This document shows, piece by piece, positions 33,240-46,017 of a stretch of DNA of 64,000 nucleotides. Position numbers and translations under genes: made by a program. The stretch's first letter is position 1. The number at the start of each line of letters is the position of its first letter. The notes beneath the pieces were generated by a model. It was not told the origin of the DNA, ran no database searches, and saw only the letters and a program-made list of their open reading frames with translations. Where the stretch lies: assembly GCF_036320965.1 (NCBI RefSeq), contig NC_092250.1:13213100-13277099 (forward strand). The letters run 5' to 3'. This DNA comes from Panulirus ornatus (lineage: Eukaryota; Arthropoda; Malacostraca; Decapoda; Palinuridae).

Positions 33240-34753
33240 TGTATATTTATTATTTTCATAGCCTGTTTTTTTTACGGAACATTTGCTGGAGACTTGATAG
33301 TGGGATTATGGAAAGATGTGTTCTGTAACCACCAGAGCAACAGTAACATGTCACTGACGAGTCCTGGAGCAAGATGCATAGTAAGAGATGATTGGACGCA
33401 CGAGAGGTTGTCTGGTTAATGCTTGTCCACGGAATGGCTGATGTCTGACTCGCTGTAGCAGAAGAAGAGGTTGGCACTGAAGGATCTCCGTCTACTAAAT
33501 GTATCAACTCTGCCTTCACGCAACGTTGGTGTCGTGTTGATTTTCAGTTGCGACTTCGAGGCGCCTTGTTTGGGGTGGGGTTATGGTGATATAGCGTGAG
33601 TGTGAGGTGGTATTGGCCACAGTGTGAGTGTGACGCTGTATCGGCCACAACATATTTCACGTTATTCAGTTCTCAACCTCCTCCTTGACATGCGATGCTG
33701 CATCGGAGGAAGTTATGGGGAGGAGATTTTGACCGCGATGAAGACCATTGTCCATAATGAAATCCTGGATATTGGTAAACATACAGAAGTTTACGAGTTA
33801 GATATGATCATTGGGTTATGGGCATCCAGTGTTGAACGCTGCTGCTCCTGCTGTTGTGAAGTTCCCAATTATCATTCATTCGAGTCGTATGCTGAGGTAG
33901 GAAGTCCTACTCAAGGGCTTTTGCCTTGAAGAAGGTAGAAAGACGAAGCGTTTACCAGTAATCTCTTAGGAAATTAGAATCATGTCTTTTGTAATGGCTC
34001 GGATCATCGTAACGATACGAGACGGCAAAAGACTAACTAGAGTTTGGGAGAAGAGACAGAAACAGCGCAAGAATCGCAGAGAACCACCTTCGAGCTGCTG
34101 ACGGCCACTCACAATCATCATAACAATGCATTGGATAACAGTCTACCGTAGCCATGAGGGGTGGCAAGCGGGTAGACAGCGTTCTGGAGAAGGGGATCGA
34201 GAAGGTATTTATACTAAGGTTAAAGAGAACCAACACCTCTGTGAAGGAGTGGTGGGTCATGTTCTGGAATCACAAAGAAAGGGGTTACGTCGGACTGCTC
34301 TAGAGACAGCTCTGTTCTGTCGAGTAAACACGAGGAGTTAGAGCCATCCCACAGATCATACAAGGACGAAGCAACAGCCGAAGAAAATTCGCCATTTGAA
34401 GAAAACTGCACTTAAGTTTCCTTTTTGAGGCTGACTTAACTACATAAGACGTTTTTTGGCAATACCCCCCAAAAATTTACGTCGTTGTGGTATGGAGATG
34501 TCGAGGGTGATGGGAATGTTTTAAAAGAGAAATATGATAAATGCAGATAAACCTGAATTACGAGGTAATTGATTTAATCAAGTCACTGCTCCTGAAAGAT
34601 CCTGCCTGTATTTGCATCTAAATTATTCGAGACGTGACTTAAGTAGAATCAGATAGGATAGAACGGATTTCAAGTAAGTGAAAAAATGGAGAGGTATGTC
34701 ATCGGCGCGCAAGTAAATTGGGTTGAATTTGGAGATGCAGACCCGTTGATAAC

Positions 34754-34810
<57 letters not shown>

Positions 34811-35142
34811 GAGAGAGGAGACAGGACAGACACCTGATGTGAGGTGGTGTTGATAGAAGAAGGAAGCGAAGCTGATCCATGAGCATTTATGGAGATGGAC
34901 CCACAAGGGAGAACGTTGTAGATCAGGCAGAGGTGGAGGAGGATGTCTGAAATGAGTGAGGAGAGGTCGGAGAGCGAAGCCTTCAACCAAAACGCTTTTG
35001 GAAGGTTTCGAGATATAGTTGCAGAAGAAGATTGGACCCCACAATTCCTCATTTACAGGATAACCAAGTATTAGAATAGGTGATTTTGTAAGTGTGTATC
35101 GTGGTAAATTGTTTTAGATATAGATTTTACATCTCATTAACG

Positions 35143-35144
<2 letters not shown>
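33240..35144. other. no gene recognised; (GA)n at 34757-34815
   Basis: Contains a 59-bp GA array (34757-34815). The 101-codon frame at 33624-33929 and others show no domain I recognise. No RNA gene seen. Confidence 0.5.

Positions 35145-35214
<70 letters not shown>
35145..35214. repeat. (TA)n microsatellite
   Basis: TA repeat adjoining the 3' end of SINE-like copy 9. Confidence 0.97.
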
Positions 35215-35216
<2 letters not shown>

Positions 35217-35445
35217 TTTCTTTTTTCTTTCATACTATTCGCCATTTCCCGCATTAGCGAGGTAGCGTTAAGAACAGAGGACTGGGCCTTTGAGGGAATA
35301 TCCTCACCTGGCCCCCTTCTATGTTCCTTCTTTGGGGAAAAAAAAACAATAGGGGAGGATTTCCAGCCCCCCGCTCCCTTCCCTTTTAGTCGCCTTATAC
35401 GACACGCAGGGAATACTTGGGAAGCATTCTTTCTCCCCTATCCCC

Positions 35446-35451
<6 letters not shown>
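35215..35451 (-). mobile_element. SINE-like repeat, copy 9
   Basis: Full-length minus copy (plus strand CATTTCCCGCATTAGCGAGG ... CCTATCCCCAGGGATA) between two (TA)n arrays. Confidence 0.87.

Positions 35452-35526
<75 letters not shown>
35452..35526. repeat. (TA)n microsatellite
   Basis: TA repeat shared by the 5' end of SINE-like copy 9 and the 3' end of a tRNA-derived SINE. Confidence 0.97.
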
Positions 35527-35528
<2 letters not shown>

Positions 35529-35690
35529 GTAGCCTCAGCATCGTACCCATTTTCTAGGCCAACCCCTAAGGATGGGTGAACAGCTGGTTTGAATATGGAC
35601 CGACCGCCTCAACCAGGATTCGAACCTATGCCCTGGACCTGAATGCTATACGGTCAGGAACGCCGAACGCTACACCACAGAGGTTATTTC
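35527..35690 (-). mobile_element. tRNA-derived SINE, copy 2, with pol III boxes
   Basis: On the minus strand the head begins CCTCTGTGGTGTAGCG. It has an A-box-like TGGTGTAGCGTTCGG (35663-35677) and a B-box GGTTCGAATCC (35616-35626), spaced as in a tRNA. A body of about 80 bp (CAGCTGTTCACCCATCC ... ATGCTGAGGCTACGG) follows and ends in (TA)n. The anticodon arm is degraded, so this is a SINE head rather than a tRNA gene. A second copy lies at 32300-32432. Confidence 0.78.
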
Positions 35691-36242
35691 TGAGGTCAAG
35701 AATCAGTTGTTCGTTTGCCCCTCCCTCAGTCACTGTTGTCGTAAGGGAATGAGTGTTAGTTGAAAGGTAAATCTATTTCACACTTTTTTTTCATATCCTT
35801 TGAAAATAGTTTTTAATAGGTACTGGCCATCAGCATTGAGACATGGGCCGATATAGAACAGTATTGTCTTGTACCGACGCCGTCTAGAGGAGGAACCCAT
35901 CTTTGCAGTCTAGATACGCGATCTCAAAATTAAGAGCAGGGTCCGTGGCCTCATTTAGAGGCACCCGATCCCCCATCTTTGGCCACTGTATGATCTCATC
36001 TGCGCAGCGTGGCGATGTGCAAGCTGTTGAAGAAGACCATTGCCTTCATGATGGCACATGGAGATACTTGGCAAAATTAAACATCAGAAATCGACATAAA
36101 AACGTACTCGAACTATATTTTCAAGGTTACGACTCCCTAACTGAGACTTAACCGACCCCGCGGACGTCTTTGGTGTACCAAAAGATTATACAGATCACGT
36201 AAAGGCAACCGCAACATATGCCAGCGTATGAGAATGGCTCTG

Positions 36243-36288
<46 letters not shown>

Positions 36289-36699
36289 TAACAGCTGGTC
36301 GGTATTGGTCTGGCTTCCCTGGAGACGTCTCCTCAACAGGGAAGGTAAGCGGAGCCGGCAAGCGCAGTTAATAGACCAGTCATCCCCTCACCACCACCAC
36401 CAGTCGATTTAATTAGCACTGGGCTTGAGATTCAAGGGGACCTATACCCCCCACCAGTGCCTAAGCTGGGGCTCCAGTTTGTATTGACCGGAGATTAATA
36501 CCCTCGGTCCAGGATGTGGTTAAAACACGATGAGCTGTTGGGGGGTCTGGCTACCACACACGCGTCCTCCAACAGGCAGGTGATTTCGTAATTTAGTAGG
36601 GTACCTTAAAGTCATAGGCTTTGGATACAACGACGCTAGCCTTAAAAGCTCAACGGATCAGTCAGCTTATCTAAAGCGCTCACTCCCTACTTAATACAT
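35691..36699. other. no gene recognised; (GT)n at 36247-36287
   Basis: Contains a 41-bp GT array. No gene or RNA recognised. Confidence 0.55.
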
Positions 36700-36729
36700 G
36701 AGATTCAAACTCATTTTCGTATTAACAGA

Positions 36730-37720
36730 AGTAGTAATGAAGCAAAAGTATGACACTTCCAAATCAAAATATTAGAAAAGACAGTCAGCGTGGCCTATGA
36801 AAGAAAAAAGACTTAAGTCTTATTAGACTTTTTCCATGTTACATACACCGATTGGCATTCATAAGCACAAAGGCCCACACTATAGACTTAATTTATACAT
36901 TGATATCACATTGCACAGGAGGCAAAATGCCCGTACAGATTTCAAAAAGGCTTCCACCTTGTTGAACGTAACAAGTGGGGTGCCACAGGGATCGCTTTAT
37001 AGCCCACAGTCTTTTTTATACTCGACGTAAGTGATCTAGAAATGTACTCGGATCAGACATTTCAGAATCTGTTGGCTGTACAATGAATGACGAAGGCACA
37101 GATGCCAATGAAGGAGAGAAGGTAAAGATCTAAAGAAGCTTTAACAAGGCTTAAATAGGTCTCGTCAAATCAGTACTGTTACCAGAAAAAAAAAATTGCC
37201 AAATATAATTCAGTGTCTGAAAATGTAAAGATGTGCGCTTTGGATACGAGAGCGCTAGACATGACCATTCATTTCTTGGGTACTCACTGCCCAGAGTAAA
37301 TGGAAAAAGGGAACTTTGAGCTTTTGTTAGAGGCTAAATTACACCTAAGATTGCTTAGCGGAGCAAGCAAAAAAGACGAGCTGAATGCAGAGATTTATAG
37401 CTAGAACTTCAATCAAATTACTCAAGAAATTATCCTGACACTATTTAGCATGTTACTAAAGCCACTTATGGTCTTCAGATTACGAAGAAAAAAGGACGAA
37501 GATAAACTTGCGCACGTAGAATGAAGGTTATTGCATCTCTGAGAATCTTGTATCCGGAAGAAAAAGCCTCTTATTCTCATATGAGGCATAGACTTGGAGG
37601 TGACTAATTTTTCAGAAGTTACATCCAGTTTGATAGTATAAATCGCCAGTTCCTTTTTGAAATAGAAAGTAACAGAGGTGACCACCAAAGAACAGCTGAA
37701 ATGCCATGAACTAAAGATTC
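36730..37720 (+). pseudogene. jockey/CR1-like LINE reverse transcriptase relic
   Basis: A colinear, frame-shifting set of RT blocks is visible. QRGLXKKKDLSLIRLF (about 36788) corresponds to the QHGFxxGrSCLTNLL-type motif. VTSGVPQGS (36967-36993) is RT motif B, and VSDLEMYSDQTF (37028) corresponds to the INDL region. VRFGYESARHDHSFLGYSLP (about 37216) is the strand before the C-terminal thumb. IILTLFSMLLKP (about 37430), HVE (about 37516), and MKVIASLRILYPEEKASYSH (about 37520) followed by GGD come last. The motif containing catalytic YADD/FADD is not recognisable. It has many stops and is clearly dead. Orientation plus. Confidence 0.65.
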
Positions 37721-37974
37721 AGCTTAGGCATTTGTATGGAGGTTGTGGTAAGGCATCTGTGCGCATTGTTTCGTGACCATTGATTAAGATTTTGCGCAAA
37801 ACAATCCCGAAAGAATAGTCATATCTTCAAGTTGACCTTTCACAGTAATATCCCTTGAAGGCCTCATTAAAGGAGAAAAGTTATATGTATATATTATGGT
37901 AGGTAAATGTTGATGACCAAAGAAGAAGAAGAAACAGAAGAAGCATAGCAAAAACAGTGTATTTCTCTCCGTAG

Positions 37975-37975
<1 letters not shown>

Positions 37976-38052
<77 letters not shown>
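37976..38052. repeat. (GA)n microsatellite
   Basis: Pure GA run of about 76 bp. Confidence 0.97.
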
Positions 38053-38055
<3 letters not shown>

Positions 38056-38635
38056 AAAAGATAATGTATAAAATTTTGACTGAAAAACATCATCACTGAA
38101 TTTGCTCATGTACCTTCAAATATACATATATATATATTTTTTCAAATTCATTTTCCAATGTTTCATCAGCCGTCTGTCAATTGAGTTGCCACCATGCAAC
38201 ATGTGGTGTAAACTATGAAGCCAAAACCCACTCAGGGATCAATAGAGGCTGGTTGCATGTGGTATGGTTTGCATGGACCCCTCGTAGTGGACGGGTACGA
38301 TAAGAAGAATTGGTAGATTGGTTCTGATACGTGATACATGCGACGAGAGAGCAGTACGCAGGAGAAGGGACAAAGAAAACACGAACGAAGAGGAGACGTA
38401 GAGGAAGACAAAAGAGCAGAATAATGCTAAGGTGGGATGTATAGAGAGGATGAAAACACTTGATAGAGAAAAATAAGGCGACTGAAGATAAGATAATGCA
38501 GAAAACTCCAAGACAGGTCACGTCAAAAAAAAAAAAATAATGCAGAAGTGGGAAGGGGGAAAATCGTGCCAGTAAAGTCTAAGGAACAGAGCAAAGTTAG
38601 GAGAGAATACAAGAAAATCGAAGGAGAGAGAGATA

Positions 38636-38739
<104 letters not shown>

Positions 38740-39925
38740 AGGAAAATGGGAAGATGAAAAAAAAGATATGACGTATATCCACACAACCTCATTGGGATGA
38801 GCAAAAATCACTAATGATCTTTTTTTCTCCCGTATTATAAATCACGTCTCCAGTGTAAGAAAAACGTCCTTTGTGGTTGCCCAAACCATGGGAGAAAAAA
38901 GGGGGAACGGTGAGTCTGGATAGTTTTTGTGTATGATCAAAACCTACATTTGCTTTTTCTGTTTGGTGTTTGGTTTTCCGGGAGAGAAAATGGTATGTAG
39001 GTGGAGAAAAGGTAAGATTATGTTACTGAAGACTGTGAAGCTAAGAACAGAAGGTAAGGATAGGTATATTACGGAAGACTGGGGTCAAGACTGTATCTTA
39101 GCCAGGAAGAGAAATGATGGCGAAGTAAAGTGACCAGAGGGTGAGAAGAAATCACACATGGAACGAACAGTGTCTCAAATCTAAGCTGTGTCTGGCCATA
39201 ATATGCCACTATATACCCTACGGCAGGCTGTAGGAACACGGAAAGTGGGTTGGGGGGGAGGGTATTTTGTCTTGGATAGGAATCCTCACTTGTATGCGTT
39301 AACCATAGGTGCTACAGCACACCTCACCCCATTCCAGTGGACATCCTGGAAGTAGAAATAGGAACGAGAAAGGTTAAAGAGCAACTGGGAGGATGGGCAG
39401 ACCCAAGACACCATTGGTTAAGTTGGCAAAAGAACAAAATAGCAGAGAATTTAAGAATCTAAGACCTTTTGTGTGTAAACCATGGTATACAGTATACCTA
39501 AATGTTGAAGACAAAGAATTTAAAACCTTTACACAGTGAATTATGGTATACGTTATATCTAAATACTGAAAGCTCGGTCAGAAACTACAGAATTTTAAAG
39601 TCAGACGTAAAGATATATTAGAGGTGATAAAGACTACTAATAAATATAACTGAAATATGACTTAATGAATGAAATCATAAAGAGAGACTCTGAAATAGGC
39701 AGTATGAGGTCATTCTTACTAGATGAATGAATATGGAACAAGACAAAGCTTTGATGAATATACCTGGCAGATTAGAAAGTAAGCTAGTAATGAGGATTAT
39801 CTATGAAAGACATACGACCCAGCTGCCGTGCATATACTGGTGATAAACACGATATAGAAATACACAGACCACCTGAAACTGAATAAAGGGGAATTGAATA
39901 CAGTGTTAAAAACGTTTTGTGGAAA
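38740..39925. other. no gene recognised
   Basis: No confident domain, RNA or repeat. A tandem-like echo (AAACCATGGTATACAGTATA / GAATTATGGTATACGTTATA) lies near 39478-39560. Confidence 0.45.
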
Positions 39926-40335
39926 CGTCATTGTGGTTATTTAATTTATCGTTGATGGATGGGGTTTTGCATGACAGGAAAACAAAGAGGAAGTAATTAT
40001 GAAGAAATACAATGGAAGCTGCCACAGTTACTGTACGCAGATGATACTGCGCTGTTAGCCGAATCAGAGGAAGAGGTGAAATGATGGTCCGTTCTCCATG
40101 ATTTGAAGTGTGTAGGTTGGAGGACTGCCGAGAGTGAATACCATTAAAGACAAGGATCTAAGTTCTTTTTTTCAAAAAAGGGATGATAGATTTGCACTGT
40201 GAAATCAGCACGAAGGGCGAAGGCCTAGAAGCTATGGGTGAAGTTCAGTATCTGGGAATGGAAGTTAATAATGATGATGACAGGGAAGCTGAAGTTATGG
40301 GTTAGAGTCATGCAAGAGAGGGAAGATATAATTTG
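39925..40335 (+). pseudogene. diverged RTE-like reverse transcriptase relic
   Basis: LWLFNLSLMDGV (near 39935) matches RT motif B's end, and QLLYADDTALLAESEEE (about 40025-40075) is a complete motif C with both Asp. EVQYLGMEVNNDDDREAEV (near 40240-40300) matches the YLGVDLxxDGTMEAEV block of the main LINE family. Stops and frame changes separate the blocks. It is related to, but much more diverged than, copies A-G, so it is either an old member or a sister family. Confidence 0.7.
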
Positions 40336-40339
40336 AGAT

Positions 40340-43110
40340 CCCATGAAGGCCTTGGTGCATAGGGAAAAAAAGAATATGTGCAGAGTGTGCAAGGAAGTTG
40401 TATTGAAGTTTTCTTTGTCCCAGCACCGTTTGATTGATGCGGACCCCAAAGTGTATATCGATCAGAGTAGTTCAGTGATAAGAGCCTGGCATACTCCGAA
40501 CTGCGCAGGTGAAATGAGGAATGACCTTGTAAGAAGGGTATGCGGCGGGAGGATATCTTTAGATACGTGGTGTATAGACGAGTCTTTCAGGCTAGCGTGG
40601 TACATGTCGAACATACGACAGACGATAGGTTAACATAGTATGCAGCTGTAGTGTACAAGGAGGAAAAGCTGACCTTGATTAGGTCTTGGGGAATTTCAAA
40701 GGACAGTTCTATAGGAATGATAAGGGATTGGAGACAGTGCGAAGGAAGACATGAATCAACCGAACGCGCAAAATAGGAAATTCGGGCCCCGCAATTTTCC
40801 ACGTTTGTTCGACTTCATCTCCCGCTGCTTTTGTGCAACGTATACATGTACATCAAGGCGAGACTAGCAGTGTAGGGAAAGAAGCTTTTCCAGCTGAACT
40901 GCAAATCCTCCAAGCACTCTTGGGCTAATCCTATCAGACCACGTAGCCTTTGAGACTACATTCATCCTCAGACGGCAAGGCACATGTATCTCTTCAACAG
41001 GCACTCCTGTTAGCTGGGAAGCAATAGATAAAAGACATCATCGATGATCGCTACTTTTGAGTTTCCAACATGCATCTCCTCCGAGTACGTTGGCTGTTAA
41101 CTTGATGGCTGTAGCGTAACCACATATTGTGTATCATGAGGCGAATAGACTCGTTCGGTAAGGATCCTTGACCTGAAATTTAGGGTCAGCCAGAGCGAGG
41201 TTGGGGCTCGTATTGCCCGAGTCTAATTTCCTCTTTGTGTGTCTGCCCCCCTCCCACAATGAGATAACCAGACTAGGCTGTACGCCAAATTCGCCACCGT
41301 TAATTGTCACCCCAGCTATCTAGGGCGTAGAATATATTGCAAATTATCCTAAAGCGCGTGGCACTCGCAGTTTTATCTCCAGTTTAAGTCTCGGACTCTA
41401 CCTAGTTAGGCAGTTTAGTCTAGGACTCTACCTAGTTTCGCGTGCGTTTAGTTTTTACATGTAAATGGTGGACATCGCTCAGTGACGGCGTTGGCTATAG
41501 AGAAGAAACATAACCTGGATCAAGCAAGACACAGCCCATCATCACACGAATGAAGTGATGGTGGTCTTCGAAGACAACCATAGAGGAGCCATACTCGGGG
41601 AAACATCGAACTCCTTTGTCCCAGCAGCCACCACTAGTAGAACCCAGCCACCAACGGTAACAACATGATGTCGTAGCTTTAACCTCGAGGACTAATATTT
41701 GTGCGAAAAGTTGTCAAAGCTTGAAATGATGGACAGAATGTATTAAAGTTTCAAGGCTGTCGAACGACAGCAAATTTCAGTTTTCCTGAGTGGTGAGACT
41801 TTAGTCTGTCACTTCATAAAACATTCCTACCTCTTCCTGCTATTCGATGCTAAGCAATTATTAAGGCATCTCCAAAAGAATAGGATGCGGTCAAAACTCT
41901 TCTTCGGTCGAACCCTGGATGTGACAGACAAACTTGGTACTTTCATGCCAGTGTCTGACCAGTTCAGTTACTGAGTGAACTGTTGTTCGTTTAAACGAAT
42001 TTCATAACGCCATGTCATTTGTTGTTATAACTGGGGAAAGATTCAGAGAAGGGAGGTCTTCAGAATGATTGTATCTACTTCGAGTTGTTGCATAAAGGAT
42101 AAATTGTATGAGGCATTGGTGTGCCTACGGTACAGAGCCTCCTAATTCTCCACAAGTGGACCAGACAATCAGATATGAAGGGTAAGTTGATAAAGCTGTT
42201 AAGGGAAATGCAGAAGTGGACCTCTAGTAGATTACCTTTGCAGTGTGATGCATATGCAATATGAGATGATCATATTGAGCGTACAACTTTAGAGTAATGC
42301 AACATTCAATTTCTGGTCGTCGTATATACATACAGTCGAGTTTAGCTGGATGTTGCGTCTCGATGCAACCAAGAAGATGATGATGTCATGAGACTTTCCA
42401 TTTTATCACATGAGGCCTTTCAAGGTACCTTCCTGGCATAGCGGTTGGAAATGACTATGAACATCCAGTCGCTCATTCTGTATATCATCAAGTTGGTACA
42501 GGAACTTGTGAATGGCAATTCCAGCTGTAGGGCAGAGGTGGATTTTCTCTCAGTTTCTTGTGATCTTGTCAGTGAGGAATAATATGTCGTATATCTAAAA
42601 CTTAAGATGCCTTCAAAGGACGTCAAGTGAAACAGTGAAGCTCAACAAATTTAGGTGGCTTTCACAGCCAGAAAGAGCTGCAAATACTCGGAAGTGCGAA
42701 ACGATGGCTGGCATTAGAAAATATCAGAGCATCGAAGGTGTTGAAACAAAAACCAATATTGGAAGGTATGATAATGCTGTGTAATCCATTTAATCTCTTG
42801 CAGAGAACATGGTCAAGCAGTATCTCATGACCTTGATGAGATAGTCTCACTCTGTTCTGGTGTGCTGTTAATTGAAGTGGTTTTCGAAATGATCCACTAC
42901 AAAGGTGGAGCTGACCTCGATGCATACGTGCGAGAGAGACTGGTAGGTAAAGAGGAACACATTGTCTTCACATATTCACAGTTTTCGACTGAAAACATTT
43001 GGTAGCCAAATGAAAGTCAGAGAGTTAATTGCCCCAGGAAAGAGACTGGTACTCAGGAATGATAGAAGTATATATACTCGATTCTTAATCATCAGTCAGA
43101 CTGGACAGCT

Positions 43111-43170
<60 letters not shown>

Positions 43171-44181
43171 GTTTTCAAACTCTCAGTGAATAATTTCATT
43201 TCCAGTGGCCTGTGTAATTGGCCAGTTGGCAAAAAAACAATGTAATCTTCCCTTCTCTGTCTACTGGACGACGGAAGCAAGAATTCTTTGGTCCATTCCA
43301 TGGGATGGTGCCCTGGTGAGTGATCGAATAGCAACCATTCAGGTTGTCAGGCCTATTCCTGCTACGGTGAATGAGCTAATTGAGTTAGCTCATGTCAGTA
43401 CTATGGGTGCTGCGAGATCAGTTCAGCTACTACACAAGACTTTACTTCGTCTCTTATCCAGAAACCAGCATTCAAAAATAGAGCCGAGAGGGGAAGACGT
43501 GCTTTCAGTGGATCCCAAGTGACTCATAGGATAGTTAAAAGAATTTAGACGATGGTGAGAAATTTCGGGTTAATGGACGTAAGAAAGTTATGAAGTGGTC
43601 GTGTTGGGAGGCTGCCAGTTACAGCAACATTGTTACGACATTTAACATCTTTGTCACAGATGGCAAACAGTGTCTTCCTTTAACACTGGGAAAATGGAGA
43701 CATTATTCGACGTAGATAGAATTCAAGTCTGTATCGTTTTCTTTTTAAGGTTGAGTTCCAGTGTGGGCTTGAAGGTGAATATTGTCTCTTTCGTCATAAG
43801 TACCGTGATAACTAGGCGAAAAAAATTTCTTAGAGTTACTGGTGAGCGATAGCATATGGAACTTTAACAGCAAATGGAGTAGCTCAAATAGTTCTTCGAA
43901 CTGGCAGTTGGGAACTTCCCAGAGGTGTTGGAATGCAAATCGATTTCTGGCCTCATTTTGGCTCTTGGCAGATTGCCTTAAACGTTGCGCTCCCTCCTCC
44001 CTCTGCTGGCAGTCAGACATGTTAAGGTTCTCGGTGTGTATAGATACGTGTGTCTGTTGCACCTTGACGAAGAAGTTCTGTGCTTAGTTTCAGCAGCTTT
44101 TCCGGCAACAGTACCCAGACCAAGGGCCGTTTTGATGACTTGCCATACCAGGAATTCCCTCCTGCACGTCAAGTGATGCCA

Positions 44182-44247
<66 letters not shown>

Positions 44248-44930
44248 AAATGTTCTTCGTCAGGAGTCCATCCAGAAGCAGCAGGACACCACAACGAAGG
44301 ACTCTTTCTACCCCCTGAAGGAAACCAGCTTGTCCATCCAGAGCTCCCACGAGCACTAGTTGTCCCTCATACACACCAGGTCTCCTCTCTCGCACTCCTC
44401 TGATCAACCCTCTCCTATATGGGGTCGTCCCTGCAACACCAGACATCACAGCTTCTCTCAGCCACAACATATGGTTGATATAATTACACTTCCACAAAGT
44501 TTTGGCCATAATTACGTCTGCTTCTGTCTTGCCTTGGCCTGGCGTGCCGACTCCCTCACAACCAGGGTGACGCGGACCTCCCGCTGTATAATAGGTTGTC
44601 CGGCCAGGCCCTCATTCATAAGCCACTCACGCCACAGTGTGATGCCAAACTTTTCCCGATACGTCGTTGACGGACGATCCATCTTTGCGACCATTCATCA
44701 AGACCTGTTCCTGCCTCTCACCAGAGGCTACTGTACGTTCGCTACACGCCCCACACCACTCTGTCACCCGCAGACGTCTCCGCAGGCCGCTTCTAATCTG
44801 TGCCTCACCACAGATCAATGACGATGTTCTCGTTACAGGCAACCACAGGTCTCTCGGCCAAGTCTCCCTCGCTGACCTCGATGTTGTCACAGGGCGCCGC
44901 CCTTGACCTCTTATTCACACGTGGTATCTC
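40340..44930. other. no gene recognised; (GA)n and (CA)n arrays
   Basis: Contains (GA)n at 43112-43167 and (CA)n at 44184-44247. The short frames, including 43205-43522 (105 codons), have no recognisable domain. Some of this could be very old transposon sequence, but I cannot support a family. Confidence 0.45.
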
Positions 44931-45232
44931 AGCCTTAAGCTCGCGCTGCTTCTCACCCTTCACTGCAGACTGTGCCGCTAACCCTACACTGTAGGTTGCC
45001 GTAAACACCTTCACTGCAGATGGAGCCGCTTACCCTTCACTGCAGGGTGTCATAAACAACTTCACTGCAGACGGTGCCTCGTACTCTTCACTGCAGGATG
45101 CAATGAACACCGTTACTGCAGTCTGTACCGCTAAGCCTTCACTGTAGACGGAGCCACTAACCCTTCACTGCAGTCTGTGCCGCGAAGCCTTCACTGCAGG
45201 CTCCCGTAAACACTTCACATTCACTGCAGTTC
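44930..45232. repeat. degenerate minisatellite (TTCACTGCAG-based)
   Basis: The motif (C)TTCACTGCAG or TTCACTGTAG recurs about nine times at irregular 20-50-bp spacing, with variable linkers such as ACTGTGCCGCTAACCC and GGTGTCATAAACAA. Period and copies are imperfect. Confidence 0.75.
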
Positions 45233-45400
45233 ATTTCTATCGTCGCTGTCTTCAGCCAGGCTAACATGATACGTGAGGCGTTTCTCCCAGCGCCAGAGTT
45301 AAATAGATCTCATTTCGAAATTACGGTGTGGATTTCTCCTTTGCCCCGTCTGACGGGAACTTAGCCTCGTGTGGGTGAGTCTAAATGTTTTGGTGTCTCG

Positions 45401-45403
<3 letters not shown>

Positions 45404-45468
<65 letters not shown>
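45404..45468. repeat. (CT)n microsatellite
   Basis: Pure CT run. Confidence 0.97.
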
Positions 45469-45471
<3 letters not shown>

Positions 45472-45661
45472 TTTCTCTGGCTCTCATTATACGTTCGGAA
45501 ACTACACATTTCACTTTTCCGTTTGTCTGTTTCTCCTATTACTCGTTGGAAGTTTTAACTTTACTCTTCTGTTTGCCTGTCTGTTGTTCCAGTTGTATGT
45601 TAGAATAAGACTCGCGTATATCTTGGCATGTTTAAGTTTCATTGTGTAACATGTGTTATTT

Positions 45662-45855
45662 CTTGTGAGGCGGGGTAGCGACTGGGATGAATGAAGGCAA
45701 ACAAGTATGAATATGCACATGCGTATATATGTATATGTCTGTGTATGTATGTATATGTCATGTATGTATATGTGCGTGTATGGGCCATTCTTCTTCTGTT
45801 TCCTGGCGCTACCTCGCTGACGCGGGAGACAGCGATTAAGTATAATAAATATATG

Positions 45856-45858
<3 letters not shown>
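45662..45858 (+). mobile_element. RTE-type LINE, 3'UTR-only fragment
   Basis: It begins in the 3'UTR at the GAGGCGGGGTAGCGAC block and continues through the GT/AT-rich middle to GTTTCCTGGCGCTACCTCGC and GCGGGAGACAGCGATTAAG, then (TA)n. No coding part is present. Confidence 0.82.

Positions 45859-45859
<1 letters not shown>

Positions 45860-45908
<49 letters not shown>
45860..45908. repeat. (TA)n microsatellite
   Basis: TA repeat between the LINE 3'UTR fragment and a palindromic P1 repeat. Confidence 0.96.
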
Positions 45909-45911
<3 letters not shown>

Positions 45912-45933
45912 CTGAAAAGCACGAAGAATATGA

Positions 45934-46017
45934 CGCGATAATTTCCCAAGTGCACTTTCGTGTAATGATTACATCGATGTAAGCATTACACGAAAGTGCA
46001 CTTGGGAACTTATCGCG
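45934..46017. repeat. 84-bp near-perfect palindrome built from P1 repeat
   Basis: The sequence is symmetric about ATCGAT (45973-45978): the two 42-bp arms differ at only two positions and have no spacer. Each arm carries TTACACGAAAGTGCACTTGG from the P1 Penelope-like family, so two P1 copies lie head to head. Flanks extend to about 46070, where ATCACGC resembles the P1 end. Confidence 0.9.

Noticed and set aside
35605..35683. Functional tRNA gene on the minus strand
   Set aside because: A and B boxes are present, but the anticodon arm and acceptor pairing are degraded and the same body is repeated at 32300-32432, so it is a SINE head.
43205..43522. 105-codon frame, possibly a retroelement polyprotein piece
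   Set aside because: A faint resemblance to zinc-binding or integrase-like spacing was considered, but the key His and Cys residues are not arranged as required.
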